Assembly: GCA_003116995.1 (NCBI GenBank)
Contig: BDSL01000081.1
Location: 1-64,000 of the forward strand
DNA: 64,000 bases
From: Yamagishiella unicocca
Taxonomy: Eukaryota; Chlorophyta; Chlorophyceae; Chlamydomonadales; Volvocaceae
Direction: 5' to 3'
Shown: piece by piece, positions 9,001 through 23,283 of the stretch
Numbering within the stretch: position 1 is the first letter of the stretch
How the letters are laid out: every line of letters starts with the position of its first letter
Program-made: the position numbers and the translations under genes
The notes under the pieces: model-generated
Database searches by the model: none
Seen by the model: the letters and a program-made list of their open reading frames with translations, nothing else
Told to the model about the DNA's origin: nothing

Positions 9001-12000
9001 TACACGCATCCAGGTGCCGCCGTGCACGCATTCAGGTGCCGCCGTGCACGCATTCAGGTGCCGCCGTACACGCATTCAGGTGCCGCCGTACACGCATCCA
9101 GGTGCCGCCGTACACGCATCCAGGTGCCGTACAGACACGCATTTGCGCGCGCCGTGGCCGCACCTGCAGCTGCCGCACGAGGTTGCAGCAGTCTAGTCCG
9201 CACATCTGGCACACGCCGTGCTCCAGGCGCGCGAGTGTACGGCGGAGGGCGCTACCGCTGGCCTGTGACGTCCGGGGGTTGCAAGGAAGACCCGTGTACG
9301 TGATGTCCGGGGGCGGGGTTTGCCGATGAGGAGAGGCGTGTATTCGGTGGGGTTGGCAAGGACGACGAATCAGCCTAAACGTGCCCAGGCAAAGTACCTG
9401 CCGCTCGCACGCCCATTGCGGCAGCACTACAAAGATACCGTGCGGTATGGCTCGATTCGGAGAGCGGACCAACCAGCACACCACCACCTCTGGCAGCCCT
9501 AACATCAGCGCTTCCGAAGCCGACACACTCGCACATGGCTGATGGACGCACGGCGCCTGCTTGCCAAGCCAAGCAAACACCAGGCCCTGCTAACGTAAGG
9601 CCCTTTTGTCTGAGAGCTCTCAGTCAGAGCTTTCACCGACTCCGCCACATGCCGGGGCCGTACATGCACTTCGCACGCGCGCGCACATGCACTTTGCTCC
9701 AGGGAGGGGAACGGCAGACCGTCGTACACACCACACGCTTGCGCGCGGGCCGGCGGATCCCACCTTTACGAAGTACCTCGTCTCGCAAGACGGCTCGCAG
9801 AAGAGGTAGTCGGTGTTGTCCAGAGGCGCAGCGGGGCCCAGGCTGTGTTGGCGGTTTGGGGTAGTTCGCACAACCGACAACGGTAAAACGACAACCGAGG
9901 AGGAGAGGCAGTCACTATGACAGCCGGGGGATAGTTTCAAACCCGAACGCGTTTGGGAAGTTGCGTGCGAGGAAAACGTTATGCCAACCGTCCACACTTC
10001 CCCACCCCCGGGGCACCCGCACCCCCAGGGCTGTATGGCACCTGCAGTCCTGCACTGGCTTGGAGCAGTTGAGACACAGCCGGGTGCCGTCCACCAGGAA
10101 CGCCTGCTGGTAGGTACGCCAGCCGGCGCACGAGGAGCCTGGGGCGGCGCCGCCGGCAGCGGCGGCGGCGGCGGCGGTGGCACCGTTAGCAGCGCCGGCG
10201 GCGGCGGCGCCATTGCTGCTGTACCTGGCATCCGTACGGACCTGGCATTCACACGGAGCGACCCGTCGGGTTGTTAGGACGCAGTGAGGTCATACGGACC
10301 CGTCGCGCGAGGTTTCCTTCCCGCCCTCCACACGGGTATTTTTCTCTGGCCCTCACCCCCCCCTCAAGCTCCCCCCCACCCCCCAGTCCCCCCCACCTGC
10401 ACAGGCCGAAGCGTCGCGCCCTCCGGCACCTTGATCGGCGCGTCCTGGACGTACCGCGCCGTACTGGTGCCGTACGCGCCGGCCGCGACCGCCTCGCTGG
10501 TGGCCGCCTCCAGCGCGTCGTGGAAGTAACGCTCCAGTACGGCGCCGTACAGTCGGTTTCGCGACACCGCCCGCAGCTCGCGCCAGTCGCGGGCGAAGGC
10601 CGTCGCCTCCGCCACGCCCTCGGCGATCTGGGTTGGCGCCAGGGAGGGCAGCGGCGCCACCAGCCCCACAGGGCCCACAAAGCTCAGCCGCTCCGCCCGT
10701 TGGACATCGTCGTCCGTCGGCTCTGGCGAAAGGAAGTACGATGATGGTGGTGCTGATGCGGCTGCTGCCTCCGCGGGCGGCGCAACCAACTCGATCGATT
10801 CGGAAGCGGTTACGACAACCATGTGACCAGGCACTTCACCACGTGCCAACGCCGCAGCTGGTTCTGGTTTCGGTGCTGCAGGTGACGGTGGCAGCGGTGC
10901 TGAAGCTGTTGGAGTCAATGCGACTGGTGCTAGTGGTGCTGATGCCGGTGATGGTGGCGCTGAAGGGGTCGGTGCGGGGCCGGCTCCTGCGCTTACGGGC
11001 TGCTCGCCCCGGGCTGCTGGTGCCGTGGATGCCGCTTCTGCTGCCCCCGCCGCTGCCGCCACTGCGGTACCGGATGGGACCTCGTCGGCGGTGCTGAGGA
11101 CAGGCGCGCCACCGCGGCCGTCGGTGGCCTGGTCTGCTGCTGCTGCGACGGCGACGGCGGCGGCTAGCCCAGTGTGGTCTGGTGGCAGTAGCAGCAGCAG
11201 CTGCTGCTGCCGCTGCTGCTGCTGGCGCCTCGCCGCCCGCGCAGCGGCCTCCTCCCGATGCCACCTGCGCCCCAACCGTCAACGATAACCGGCTTACTAA
11301 CGTAACGGGCAACCGCCCCGCACCACCCCTCCACCCCCCATCGCGGAGGAGCTGTCACACGTCTGCCTCGCACACACACAGCACCGCTGCTGTCCGCCCT
11401 CATAAGCCGGCCCCCAGGCTTCCTCGTTACTCTCCCCATATACGCACGTTGCCCCCGCCTAAAACACACACGTTGGTCCCGCCTAAAACACACACGTTGC
11501 CTGCCCTTAAAACACACACGTTACCCCTCTCCCGTAACAAAACACACGTCACGTCACCCACCTGGCGGCGTGTTCCTCTAGGAGGGTCCCCAGCATCGCA
11601 CTGCGGGGCTGCGCCAGCAGCAGCTCCAGCGGCAGCGACAGACCCACGGGTCGGCTGCCGTCGAGAGCCAGGTGCAGGTGCACTCGACCAGTGTGGCAAC
11701 TCACCTGTCGTACATGAACGTGACCGGGGGTTTTGACAGTTGGTTCCGGTTAGCAAATGCCTGCCCTTGGCACCAGCCGCGCCAATATCAGCGTGGGAAT
11801 ATCATCTTTGCACAGTTCGAAGGGAACACCCCCCTCAGCGATAAGGCGCACAAAGCGGGTTAAGAGGCACCTGCGCCCTCAGCCGATTCCCCTTCATTTC
11901 CAATGTAGTTTTACACAGCAAGACTAGTAGCTTCACGCCCGCATGCCTCACCTCAAAGTAAAAGGTAGTGGAGGGCGGCAGCATCTGCAGGAGCGCCGCG

Positions 12001-12294
12001 CGGCTGGGGGTGATGGCCGACCCAGGGGTCGGTGGCACGTGCTGATACAGCTGCGAAGCCACGCGGCCGCCGGCCGTCCGAGCCGACGGCGTGACCGCCG
12101 AGAGCGGGGATGCCAACAGGTCGGCTTCGAGCAGCCGCGGCGCCGACGGCGGCAGGGCCGCGGTGCCCAGCATCGACTTGCCGGCAACCTCGAACTCCTG
12201 TACCTCGAACTCCAGACCGCTACCCATGACCTCCTCCTCACTCCGCTGCCGCTGCTCGGGCCCTTCCCGCGGCCCCCTTCGCTGAGAGGCACCA

Positions 12295-12340
<46 letters not shown>

Positions 12341-15300
12341 TTGCTTGGAGCTGCGTCACCGCCGCATCGCCGCACCCTTCGTGCCCTCCGTCCCCGTCGT
12401 TCTGCGGCTGCGACAGCTCCTCGAGCGACAAGTCGATCACCTCCGCCGCCTCGGCATCGCCCTCGGCATCCCCTGTCGGCAGCTTGACGTCAGCGACCGG
12501 AGCTCCCGTGGTGCACCTTCCTGCACCAGCAACCGTGGCCTTGGCCGTCGCCGCCCCAGCGGCCGCTGCAGCAGCGGCGGCGGTGGCGGCGCCAGCGGCG
12601 GCGTCCGGTGCAGCGGCGGCGGCGCCAGCCGCAGCCGCGACCTCGTCCCCGTCCTGGCCGGCAGAGGGCGCCGAGGGCGGCAGCTGCTCCGCTGCGGCCT
12701 CCACGGCTGCAGCAAATAGGAACAGGAAGGACCGCGACAAGATGGACGAAGTGCGACGCGAGGGGACAGGAGGAAGGGGGGTTGTGCGGTGACGGCGGGG
12801 GCCCAAGGTCCTGCAGCCAACCGTCGTCATCCGGCAACCGCCAACCGACATGTACGGCTACACCACCCGACTCGGATTATTAAGGCAAGACGCGCCATGG
12901 CCAAAAGTAGTACCCCATCCCACCTGCCGTACCGTGCTCGTCCCGCTCGTCCACCCACTCCATGTCCACCACCGCGTCCACCGCCAGCCCCCGCACAGGC
13001 CTCCGTACGGCAGGGCCGGCTCCGTCACCGCCGCCACCGCCGCCGCCGGGCCGCGAGTCGCCGCCAGCTGTGGGACCCGCGTCCACAGCCGAGCCGTCGT
13101 GCACCTGCACGAGCGCGACGAATATTAAACGTTACATTAAACATATTAAATGTTATGGCGTTTCTTGCAGCACTGGACAATGTTTTTCCGAGTTTGATAT
13201 CCTGTTTGATATCCTGTTTGATATCCTGTTTGATATCCTGTAATATACCGGTAACGCTGGCAAGGACACCCTCTAAAGCCGCCCGATGGCGACTACACAG
13301 ACAGTAATAAGCCCGTGGCCCGAAGCCTCGGAAGCTGCTATGAGCTCCCGACCTGGCCTTTGGCTATATAATCGGCTCCTGATCTGGACTTTGGCTATGT
13401 GATTGGCTACAGATCAGGGCTGTACGGCCACGGCGCGGCGGTTGACAGTTGACGTAGCGCTTAGAATACCGGTAGCGGTGTGCCCCCAGCTGCATTGGAC
13501 ACAGCCGCGCACCTGAGTGAGGTTGTTGAGCGAGTCATTCAGCTTCTGCCACCTTCGCAACCACGAACGGAGGAGGCCACGCGGGAGGGCGGGCGGTGAG
13601 GTGATTATGACATGGCCACGGGGGGGGAAGGGGCAGGTTCCGGAGCCCGACGGTATTCGGTGTTGCAATTCCAGCCAGCAACTCAGGCAGCCGCGCAGCG
13701 GAACGGCGGGATAATAATAATTACCGAAGCACCGAAACCAATTAGATTCCCCTGGAGCAGCGGTGGCGGCGCCGCCGGCAACTCGCGTCGCGGCACACAG
13801 ACCCGTCGTACACCGCAAAACCCTAAAAGCCTACCTGCCGCCTACCCGCCGCCACCCGCCCACGGCCCACCGCTTGTGGCTGCCAGTGGTTACAAGAAAA
13901 AACGTTTAAGTGTGCGAAAGGAGAAACGTGGGCTGCCGGTGGTGGGCTCCCCTCCCCTCGTGTGCCGTACGTCGTAACGCTTACGCCTTCTCGCGGCACC
14001 CACCGCTTGTCGTCGCACGTCCCCTTTGCGCACAGGAAGTACACGTTGACGCAGGTGTGGACCTGGCCCTTGCGGTGGGCACGGTCCTCGGCCTGCTGCA
14101 GCAGAGACACCTGCGCGCGGGAGGTGACAGGGGTGGAGGTGGGGTGGAGGGGTGGAGGCGGGGTGAAGGGGTGGAGGCGGGGTGAAGTGGTGGAGGCGGG
14201 TTGCAAGGAAAGCCCGTGTACGAGGAAGCTGTGTAGAGGCAAGGTGGCGGGTTGAAGGCTGCGAATAAGGGGTAGCGGGTGGGTGGCGGATGGGCACTGC
14301 CACTGAATTTCGAGTAGGAAGAGGCGGCCCGGAAAGGGCGTACTGAAGACCTCATCGATGAAGTTTAGATGTAATGGAGCTAAGAATTTGTTTAGATGGA
14401 ATGCAGCTTAGAAGTTCATTAGACGAGATGGAGTTTAGGAGTGTTTATATAAGATGGAGTTTAGAACTACAGGGCGAGGGCTCGTCTGCTGGTGTTGTTT
14501 GGCAGCCAAGCAACCCGCCCCAGGCGCCAATACATAAGGAGACGAGCACGATGTACCCGATGCGCCCGATGGCTCTACCTTCTGGTCTGGGGCCCACTGC
14601 AACAGTTACTATTACTATGCAGTCGGCTGCTCACTGAAGCTGCAACACCACGCTCATTCCGCTCCACTCGCGATACCCACCAGGACACGCGCGCCCCCTG
14701 TTCACCTTCCCGCCCTCGGTTTGTCGGCCGTGGATTCGCGGATTCTCTTCTAACCGCCCCCTGCTCACAACTTCCTAGGCTCCCTGGGCTCCCACCTCGT
14801 TAGGCAGCTCCACAAAGACCACGGCGGAGGCGGCGCTGAAGTCCAGACCCACAGCCGCGGCGGTGATTGAGAGGAGCGCCACGCGGACTGTGGGGTCATC
14901 GCTACGGGAGTAGCGTTTGGAGAGAGAGGAAACACGTGGAGCAAAAACAGGTTGAAGCGAACCCGGGGAGGGTTGCGCGGAAACCCGGGGAGGGTTGCGC
15001 GGAAACCCGGGGAGGGTTGCGCGGAAACCCGGGGAGGGTTGCGCGGAAACCCGGGGAGGGTTGCGCGGAAAATTCGTGTACGAAGGAAAACCGTTTAGGA
15101 CATAGCGTTTGCAGGTGCATCGGGAGGGTGGGTGGGGAGGGACCCAAAGACCCAAGTTGTGGCCCGTGAATCGAAACGGGAGGACGCGGAGGGTAGGGGG
15201 CAGCAGGAGGGCTCTGCTCGGAAGAGCAGTGGCGGTTGCGGCGTGGAGGTGTTTGGCACGACAGCCTGCGTCCCTGCCGGAGCCCTCACTTGGCGTATAC

Positions 15301-18300
15301 CGGCAAGGCCATTCGCAATCGCCCTTTGTACATCCAGGTGTCCTACTCTGTCGCGATATCCTGTCGCGTACATCCAGGTGACCTACTCCGTCGCGGTATC
15401 CTATCCCTCCGCAGACAAGTACGTCCCCTGCCGCAGCACCGCCCGCCCTACAAACCTCGCCGCGGGTACCACACCCCATCCCAACCAGTCCAGTAGCATG
15501 CGCGCGCGTCCAGGTGTCCGAAGGCTATGCGCCCACTACCATTCCCATGTCGAGTCAACGGTTCTTTAATGTAAAGGTTCTTCAATGTAACCCCAACCAC
15601 CGGAACCGTTCTCCAACTCCTACTCTTCCAACGCTGCCAGACGCATTCCGGCGCTACCCACCGGAAGCGCATCACCGCCAACCTCCGCTCCGCGCTGTCG
15701 TTGCTCCCGTCAATGCGCACGTAGCTGACACCTGGCCACGTCGTCCCGCCGCCGCCGCCGCCGCCGCCGTCGTCATCGTCGCCGCCGTCCGCGCCGTCAA
15801 AGCCCTGCAGCGCCTCCGCCAGGCGGTCCATGACGTCCCTGTCGTACACAGGGGGACGAGCTGGGGCTCCACCGCGACCTATCGCTCGATTCTACTGCTA
15901 CTGCCACGACTACTTCAATTTCACCGCCACTGCTATTGCTACTGCTACTGCTATTGCTACTGCTGCCACACCTGTGATGAGCGAACACCAGGAACTTGGG
16001 CGCCTGCTCCTGAGCACCCGCCCCTGCCCCGCCAGCGACTTGGCCGGGCGCGGGGGCGGCTGCGGAGGCGGCAGGGGGCAGAACGTCGGCGGCATGAGCC
16101 GGGGGCGGGGCCGCCGCTGCCGCCGCCACCGCCGCCGCTGTGGCCTTGTCGCTCGTCCCTCCTGGAAGCGCCGCCTGCTGCCTGCGCAGTCGCCCGCCGG
16201 CCCTGTAGCCGCGGGAAGCAAGAGGTCGAGCGGCAGCCGTTGCTGCTGACTAGCATGTCCTTACGTAATGGCTCCTCCGCGAAACGACCGACATCGATCC
16301 GTACCCCTTAACGCCTCCGAAACCGCCGTCAAGTAGAACCCACACGAGGTCCAGGCCCTAGCTACGGCTTCACGCGCGCAACCCAGGCAACTGACACGGT
16401 CGCCCGTGAAGCCGGTCGCTCGTCCCCGACCAGTGGCGACCTCCGCAACGACTAACCGGCAACTGCCTGGCGCCCCTCCCCGCGCTTCTTCGCAACCAAC
16501 CCACCTGGGTCCTCCCTCCTGCGCCACCCCCCCTCCGCCCAGGGCCCCAACCAGCCAGCTAATGGCGTCAGGTAGCTTGGCCAGTGCCGTACGGTGTGCG
16601 CTAGACATGTTGGATCCAGGACCGTCACCGCCGCCACCGCCGCCGGCGGAGCCGCCACCACCACCGCCGCCGCCACCATCGTCCGAGCCTCCATCGTCGT
16701 CTGACGCATTCCCCTCCTGCTCCGAAGCTCCGCCGCCGCCGGTTTCGTCGTCGTCACTATCGCCGCCGTCGTCCCCGGCCGCCTCCCCTGCGTTGCGCCT
16801 CGGCCGCTTCGCCGTCCTGCCCCGCCCGGCGGCCTTCCTTCCCGCCCCGCTCCGCCCTCCCCCTCCCTCGGCTGCCCCCGCGGGGCGCTTCCCGCCTGGT
16901 TCCGGAGCCGCCTCCGCCGCTGGCGGCCTGGGCGCCGCATCCGGCCATCTGCGCCAAATCCATCGGCGAGGTGGCACCGATGGGGGCGAGGAAGCCAAGC
17001 TGGAAGTGTGAGTTCAGAGACGCACCACGTCAGGGCGTCGGATGGGATAGCGGGCAAGGAAAGGGGCACGGGCCTTCCAGCTGCATCTGAAACTCCTGTT
17101 TTCTGAATAATATGTTACCATGTATCAGTTTATTCGAGCGACGTGTGAGAACTCTCCATGGAGAGGCTTCGCTGCGCAGTCAGGCAGCCGCGCGCATCTC
17201 AGGTGTGGCTCTCCCTCCCTCTCATTCCCCCCCGGCGTCACCTTCGCGGGTACGGCAGTCGTACGACCTGTCTCCGCTTGGGCGGCAGTTGCGCCATGAT
17301 GTCCTTCTTTAGGCGGCGGATCATGATCTCACGAGTGAGCAGACCGTGCAGCTCGAACAGCCGACTACCACCTGTGGGCGAAGGGTTGTGTGTGTGTGTG
17401 TGTAGAGAGGGGGGTTTGAGAGGAACGCGGGGAAGGGTGTATGTATGTGGAGAGGAAACCCGTGGTCTGTTGCACTGGATGTAGCAGGGATTGTCACAGG
17501 TAAGGAAACGGGGTGTAGGTACAGGTTGGGAACGGGTTGTAGGTACAGGTTGGGAACGTGTATCCCACTTGGCAGCTACCCTCAGGCGCGGGGCTGTATG
17601 GACATGCTCAAGGCGGGCCTAGCCCGTAGCGACCCTTGGGTCACCGAGTGTCGCGTCCCGACGCTCCACGGCTTCCCTACCCGACGTCTCCAGCCGCTTC
17701 CGGGGCGGTAGCATCATGATGGCCCCGGAGGACGACGAGGACGACGGCCCCTCGGGTGGCCCCACCGCGCCGCCCGCGGTTCCTCTGAAGGGGCGGGCGG
17801 CGTTGGAGTTGACACGGTAGGGCACCATGCGGCCGTCACAGTAGCGGAAGGCGAAGGCCTGCTTGCTGGCGCCCACCAGCCCGGGCTGCAACGAATCCAT
17901 CTGCAGAGAAGCCAGGCCAGGCGTCGGTCGGGCGGGTCCTCAGCTGTGTCGTGTAACCTAACCGGGCTTCCTCGCTATACACACGCCCCCCAGCGTGCGT
18001 TTTTATGCCACCCACCCAGCGTGCATTGTTTTGAGGCTTGAGGTGGAACGCAGCGGCACCGTCGGCCTCCCAGTTGCATAACGCACAGGATACTCGTAAA
18101 CCAGAACATTGAGAAACATCTTAATCGCTTGTAACAATGCTCGCGGATGATTTTACCAAAGGATACGGCAAAGAGGTCCAGGACAACAGACAATCATCTG
18201 GGTTGGACTCCGTGTGTACCGCTCCGTTCGGTTGGTACGGCAGTCCCAGTGCGCACCTGGCGGTACAGGTCGTAGGGTTTCGACAGGCTGGGAGTGCCCG

Positions 18301-21300
18301 TCAGCAGTACAGCACGCCGCGCGCGAGCCACGGCAGCCGCGCACGCCTCCGTGTGCGGCGAGTCGGCGTCACGACCGTTGGTGGTTCGGAGGTTGTGCGA
18401 TTCGTCAACCACCACCATGCCCCAGGACATGGCGGCCATGCAGCGGTCTGAGTCAGCACGGGTCAGCGCGGCCAGCCGGGGGGGGTGGGGTCGGCGGGGT
18501 TTGGGGTTTGGGGTTTGGGGTTTGGCGGGTATGCACCGGGCGCTTCGGTGTGACGGCGTATGTGCATATACCATAGGGCCCAGCACGGCGGGACCAAACA
18601 GCACGTGATCAGTGCCTCCTTGCAGCTGCAGTTGCGCACGTGGATGACCACACGCCTCAGACCCTCAACCACCCTAGCGGCCCCCCTTTCCCTGCGCAAC
18701 CCCATACGACGGTCACTGAACACGCAATCGTTGAAGCCCTGGACGCCACAACACCTCACCGGGTCCCCAGCACACCGCCTTTGCGGTTCCGGAGCCGCTG
18801 CCGCTGCCGCCCCGGCAGGAGGCCGGGGCGCCACTCGGGCCCCCGCCCAAGGCGCTGCCGCGAGTCGCGTGGGCAGCCGGCTCTCCTGCGGCCTTGGACG
18901 TGCCCGGCTTCGCCGACGTGGCTGCTGCCGCTACTGCCGCTACTGCCGCTGCTGCCGCTGTTGTTGCTGCCGCTGCTGCTGCTGCCGATGTAGCTGTTGC
19001 TGCTGCTGCTGCCGCTGGTGGAGGTGGCGGCGACAGCTTCATTTTGGAGCAGGCGGGGCAGGTCAGTCGGCGCATCATCTCGTAGCTGGTGATGGTGATG
19101 CGGGGGAGGGCCTACAGGGGGGGAGGCCAGGCATGGATTGGCTGTGCCTGGATCCTGGATCCCTTTGGCCAGGCATGGGTTGGCTGCACCTGTATCCTGG
19201 ATCCCTTCGGCCAGGCGTGAACCCACCGTAGCGGCGAACACCGGGATAGACGGTCCAAGGACCGTCCCTCCTCCTTGGAAGCCCCTACCCCCCCTGGAGC
19301 TCTGGAGCCTCCCCTGGAGCTCCGGGCCCTCCCCTGGAGCCCCGATCCCAGGCGCCGCGCGCACCTCGCCCCTGGACGCCCTGCCCGTCAGGCGGTTGGC
19401 CTTCCCCTCGATGACGTGGATGTGGCTGGGCCTGCAGCGGCAGCCGCCAGTGAAGTCGCAGCCAGGGCAGGCGGTCAGGCGGTCAGGCGGGAGGAAATAT
19501 AAAGCCAGCTCAGCGCCCTAGCCGTCCTACTACGTGCCAGCAACCGTGAGGGAGTTGCGCTGCTGGGCAGCCGCGCCTCAGGAATGGCGCAGCGGTGGGT
19601 GGGTGCCTCGGGTTGGACGGCGGCTAGCAGCCCGCAGGCTCCTGATCGCGCGTCTCCAGCTGCTCCTATCGCCCCACGGCCCTCCCTCTAAGCCATCCCC
19701 GCCATCCTCGCCGACGCCGTCTCGTCCGCTTGCCCGCCCGGCCGCCTCAAATGCGCCCACGTCCGGTTCTGCGCCCACCCCTAAAGCACCGACCCAGGGG
19801 TCTCTCCCACTCCGCCCGCCTACCTGAGGTGCGGCAGCCACTTCTCCAGCTCCTCCGCCCACACCAGCCTCAGGCTCGCGGGTACGACACACAGGAGCGG
19901 CCACTCGTCCTGCGGCAGACGCAATCCACACGTGACGCACCATCCGAGAAACACCCCGCAGGGCGTTGGGGCCGCCAGGTGCGCGTGTGCGGGACATACA
20001 CACGGATATCCAGGATCCGGTCTGGAAGGGACATACGCAAGGATTCGGGACCCGGTCATCACCATCACCCCGCGTCCTCCAAGCCAAACCCCCCGCACCC
20101 CGCCACCCCGCCACCTCCAAACCCCCGCCACCCCCACCCCGCCACCTCCAAACCCCAGCCACCCCGCCACCTCCAAACCCCAGCCACCCCCCCCCCGCCA
20201 CCTCATAGCACGACGCCAGCGCGATGGCCTGCACCGTCTTGCCCACCCCCATCTCATCCGCGATGAGGCAGCGGCCGTGCCTCGCCAGCCCGAACTCCAC
20301 GCCCTGGCGCTGGAAGGGCATCAGTGCGGCGCGCAGCGAGGGCGGCATGCGAGCCAGCCGGGCCGAAACCTCCTCGGGGCCTGCGCGCTCGCGGAACTGC
20401 GCCCTGCGGCACCGCCATGTGGGGGAAGGGGAGTGAGAGGAAAGGAGGAGGGAGAGCCGGCGGTGCCGGCACGTGACAGTGTGTTTGGGAGGTGGAGGCG
20501 TCGGCATGAAGCATGGGATTTAAGGGTTTAATGGTTCGTATAAGGAGTATAGTAACAGCTCAACGGCTTTCTTGCGGCGCAGCTCAGGGGGCATCTACGT
20601 ACGCCGCGGGAGGCGGTTGGGGGCGGTTGGGGGCGGTTGGCATGTGTGCCCAGGTGACAGTACGGCAACCCCGTTGTCTACCTGTACGCCCGACGCACGG
20701 GCTCCGGAATGAGCGAGCCCGCGTTGAAGAGGCGGCTGTGGGGCGGCAGCGGCGCCAGCAGCCGCTCGTAACAATCCAGCGGGAAGTACAGGGCGGCGTC
20801 CTGAAGGGCGAGAGGGCGCGTGCGTGTGAGAGGGGATGAGGTGAGGTGAGCAGGGAGGCAGGCAGGGAGGGGGTGAGAAAGGTAGGATGCGTCAGATGGT
20901 CCCTCAGGCCCGCTGGGGCAGCACGATAGCCGAACTCATGGTGTGCGCCCTAAAAGTGTGGGGCGTTGCTGAATAATTTTGAATAGATTTTTTGGATATC
21001 CTCATTAAAAATAGTGAAGGGGTCCCAGAAGTGTGAGAGTGTGCCATGTTTTACATCCAGCCGGGTTAACCTTCACTTTCTACAGCGGAATGGCTCTGCG
21101 AGGTCCGTCATGGCGCACATCCATCGCATCTAGCGAGAGCCCTGGTCACCCCGCCCGGGCACTCACGTCGAGTCCGTCAGCAGCGTCCATGGCGCCCGAG
21201 GTGGCCGCCTCCGCCTCCGCTGCCGCCACCAGCCCGGCTTCCTCCGCCCGGCTGCCCGGCGCCGGCGGTCCCTCCACAGTCTCTCCGCCACCGCCGCTGC

Positions 21301-23088
21301 TGCCGCTGCTGCCGCCAGCACCAGCATCAGCACCAGCACCAGCGCCTCCGGATCCGTCAGCGGCGGTAGTAGCCCCGCGCATCAGCCGGCGAGCCTGGTC
21401 CCGCGTGAGCGCCACGCTGAGGTCCAGGCCTTGAGCCACCAGGACGCAGGCCACGCCTCCAGCAGCCGCCACCGCATCCTCCGCTCCAGGGAAGGGCACC
21501 ACCTGCGCGCGCGCCGAAACCAAATCAACACACTTGTACGGCGACGCGCATCCTGTCCGCTCTTCACCGACTCTTATAGATCACTGGTACCTGTATGCTG
21601 CAGCACCTGCAACCCTAAACCCTAAACCCTAAACACTAACCAACCCCAGCCCAGGCTAGTCATGCAGTGCAGAAGCTTGGCAGCAGTAGTGGCCAGCCCC
21701 GACACCGGTGGAGCTGCCAACATAGGGAGGAGCTGCCAACATAGGGTAGGGCTGCCAACACAGGGAGGAGCTGCCAACACAGGGAGGAGCTGCCAACACA
21801 GGGAGGAGCTGCCAACACAGGGAGGGGCTGCCGCAGCAATGACCGCCGGGTCCTCACCTTGAAGACGTGGTCCCCCACAATCTCGAGAGACAGCACCGGC
21901 TCTCGCAGCCGCGGGTGAGTGTAGTAGCGCCAGCCGCATTCCGGGTAGCGGCTGCAGCGCCAGAAGCCCGTCGGCTCGTACAGCGCGGGCGGGGGTCCCC
22001 CTGGCGGCTGCTGGTGGCCGTGGAAGGGCCCGGGAGGGCGGAGCCAAACGAGCGCCGCATTGCAGGCCTGGTAGACGCCGGGGCACCTGCGCGCAGTACG
22101 GCAGGTTTCGGGGCGGTTTCGGAGCGAAGGTGGCGAGGAGATGGGTTGATTTGGTAATACACAGTGAGCCGAGGAGGAGGAACCACCGGGGCGGGGTCGG
22201 CGGGGGGGTTCGAGGGAAACCCGTCGGCGGGGGGGGGGAGAAGTTGGCCGATGGTAACTGGGGTGTGATCGGCTGGTTACTGGGCGGCCCGCAGTGGTTA
22301 GTTGTTCGGTTGGTTCGTTGGTTAGCGCAGCGAGCGCTCCGGAGGCCGCGTAGCGGCAGCGTTTTGGCAGTAGCAGTAGCAGCAGCAGCAGGTGTCAGCA
22401 GGTTCCACATGTGCGCAGTTCCACGACCCACAACCCCACAGACGCGCGTCCGGGCTTCCGCCAGCGCTCGTACGACAGCTCACCTGTCGTACGGGCAGCG
22501 TCCTCGGAACTCCGGCTCCTGCCGCGGCGCTCCCCCGCGGTTGCTTCCAGGGCCCCCCCCTGGAGCAGGCTGGACAGGGCCCGCCCGCACTGGTTGAGGC
22601 TGGGGGTACGGCGGGTGCGGCGGGCGCTGCTGACTTGGGAGTGGGAGTGGGTGCGGCTGTGGTTGAGGGCACGGATACTGGTGCTGCGCATGCTGCGCAT
22701 GCTGCGCGTGCTGGCCAGGCTGGAGGGCCATATTTGTGTGCTGTGTATTCGACCGCGTGGCTCCGGCTGCAGGCGGGGTCGGGCCTCCGATGGGGCGCTG
22801 GGGTCCTCCGTGGGGCATGTTTGGCGCTTGCGGTTGGGGCCACAGGTTCTGTTGTTGATGGTGGTGGTGGTGCTGTTGTTGCTGTTGTTGTTGCTGCGGT
22901 TGGTAATGTCCATTATGTTGCTGTTGGTGCTGCTGTTGGTGGAGGGATGGGATTGGCTGTTGCGGGTGCTGCTGCGTTGGCAGAGGCCCAAGGGTCCTGC
23001 CCACTGGCTCTTGCGTCGGGTGCCGTGGATGGAGGTACTGCTGCGTCGGCTGCTGCGGCGCCCGTGGCTGCTGCTGGTTCGGATGCTG

Positions 23089-23121
<33 letters not shown>

Positions 23122-23251
23122 TTGCTGCTGTTGCTGCTGTTGCTGCTGCTGTTGCTGTTGCTGCTGCTGCTGTTGCTGCTGCTGCTGTTGCTGCTGCTGC
23201 TGTTGCTGCTGCTGTTGCTGCTGCTGCTGTTGCTGCTGCTGTTGCTGCTGC

Positions 23252-23283
<32 letters not shown>

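Larger units (their letters stand above)
7893..9262 (-). other. HNH endonuclease exons
   Basis: Exon 9164-9262 gives LARLEHGVCQMCGLDC. Exon 8323-8549 gives the HNH core ADHINPVYAGGGLCDVDN followed by RTLCVACH. Exon ending at 7967 continues DVTKAQCKQRAAERL. His, Asn and His of the motif and the structural CxxC pairs are all present, so the nuclease looks intact. Upstream zinc exons (9764-9842 with LFCEPSCETRYF; about 10008-10219 with LCLNCSKPVQDCRC) precede it. Confidence 0.92.
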
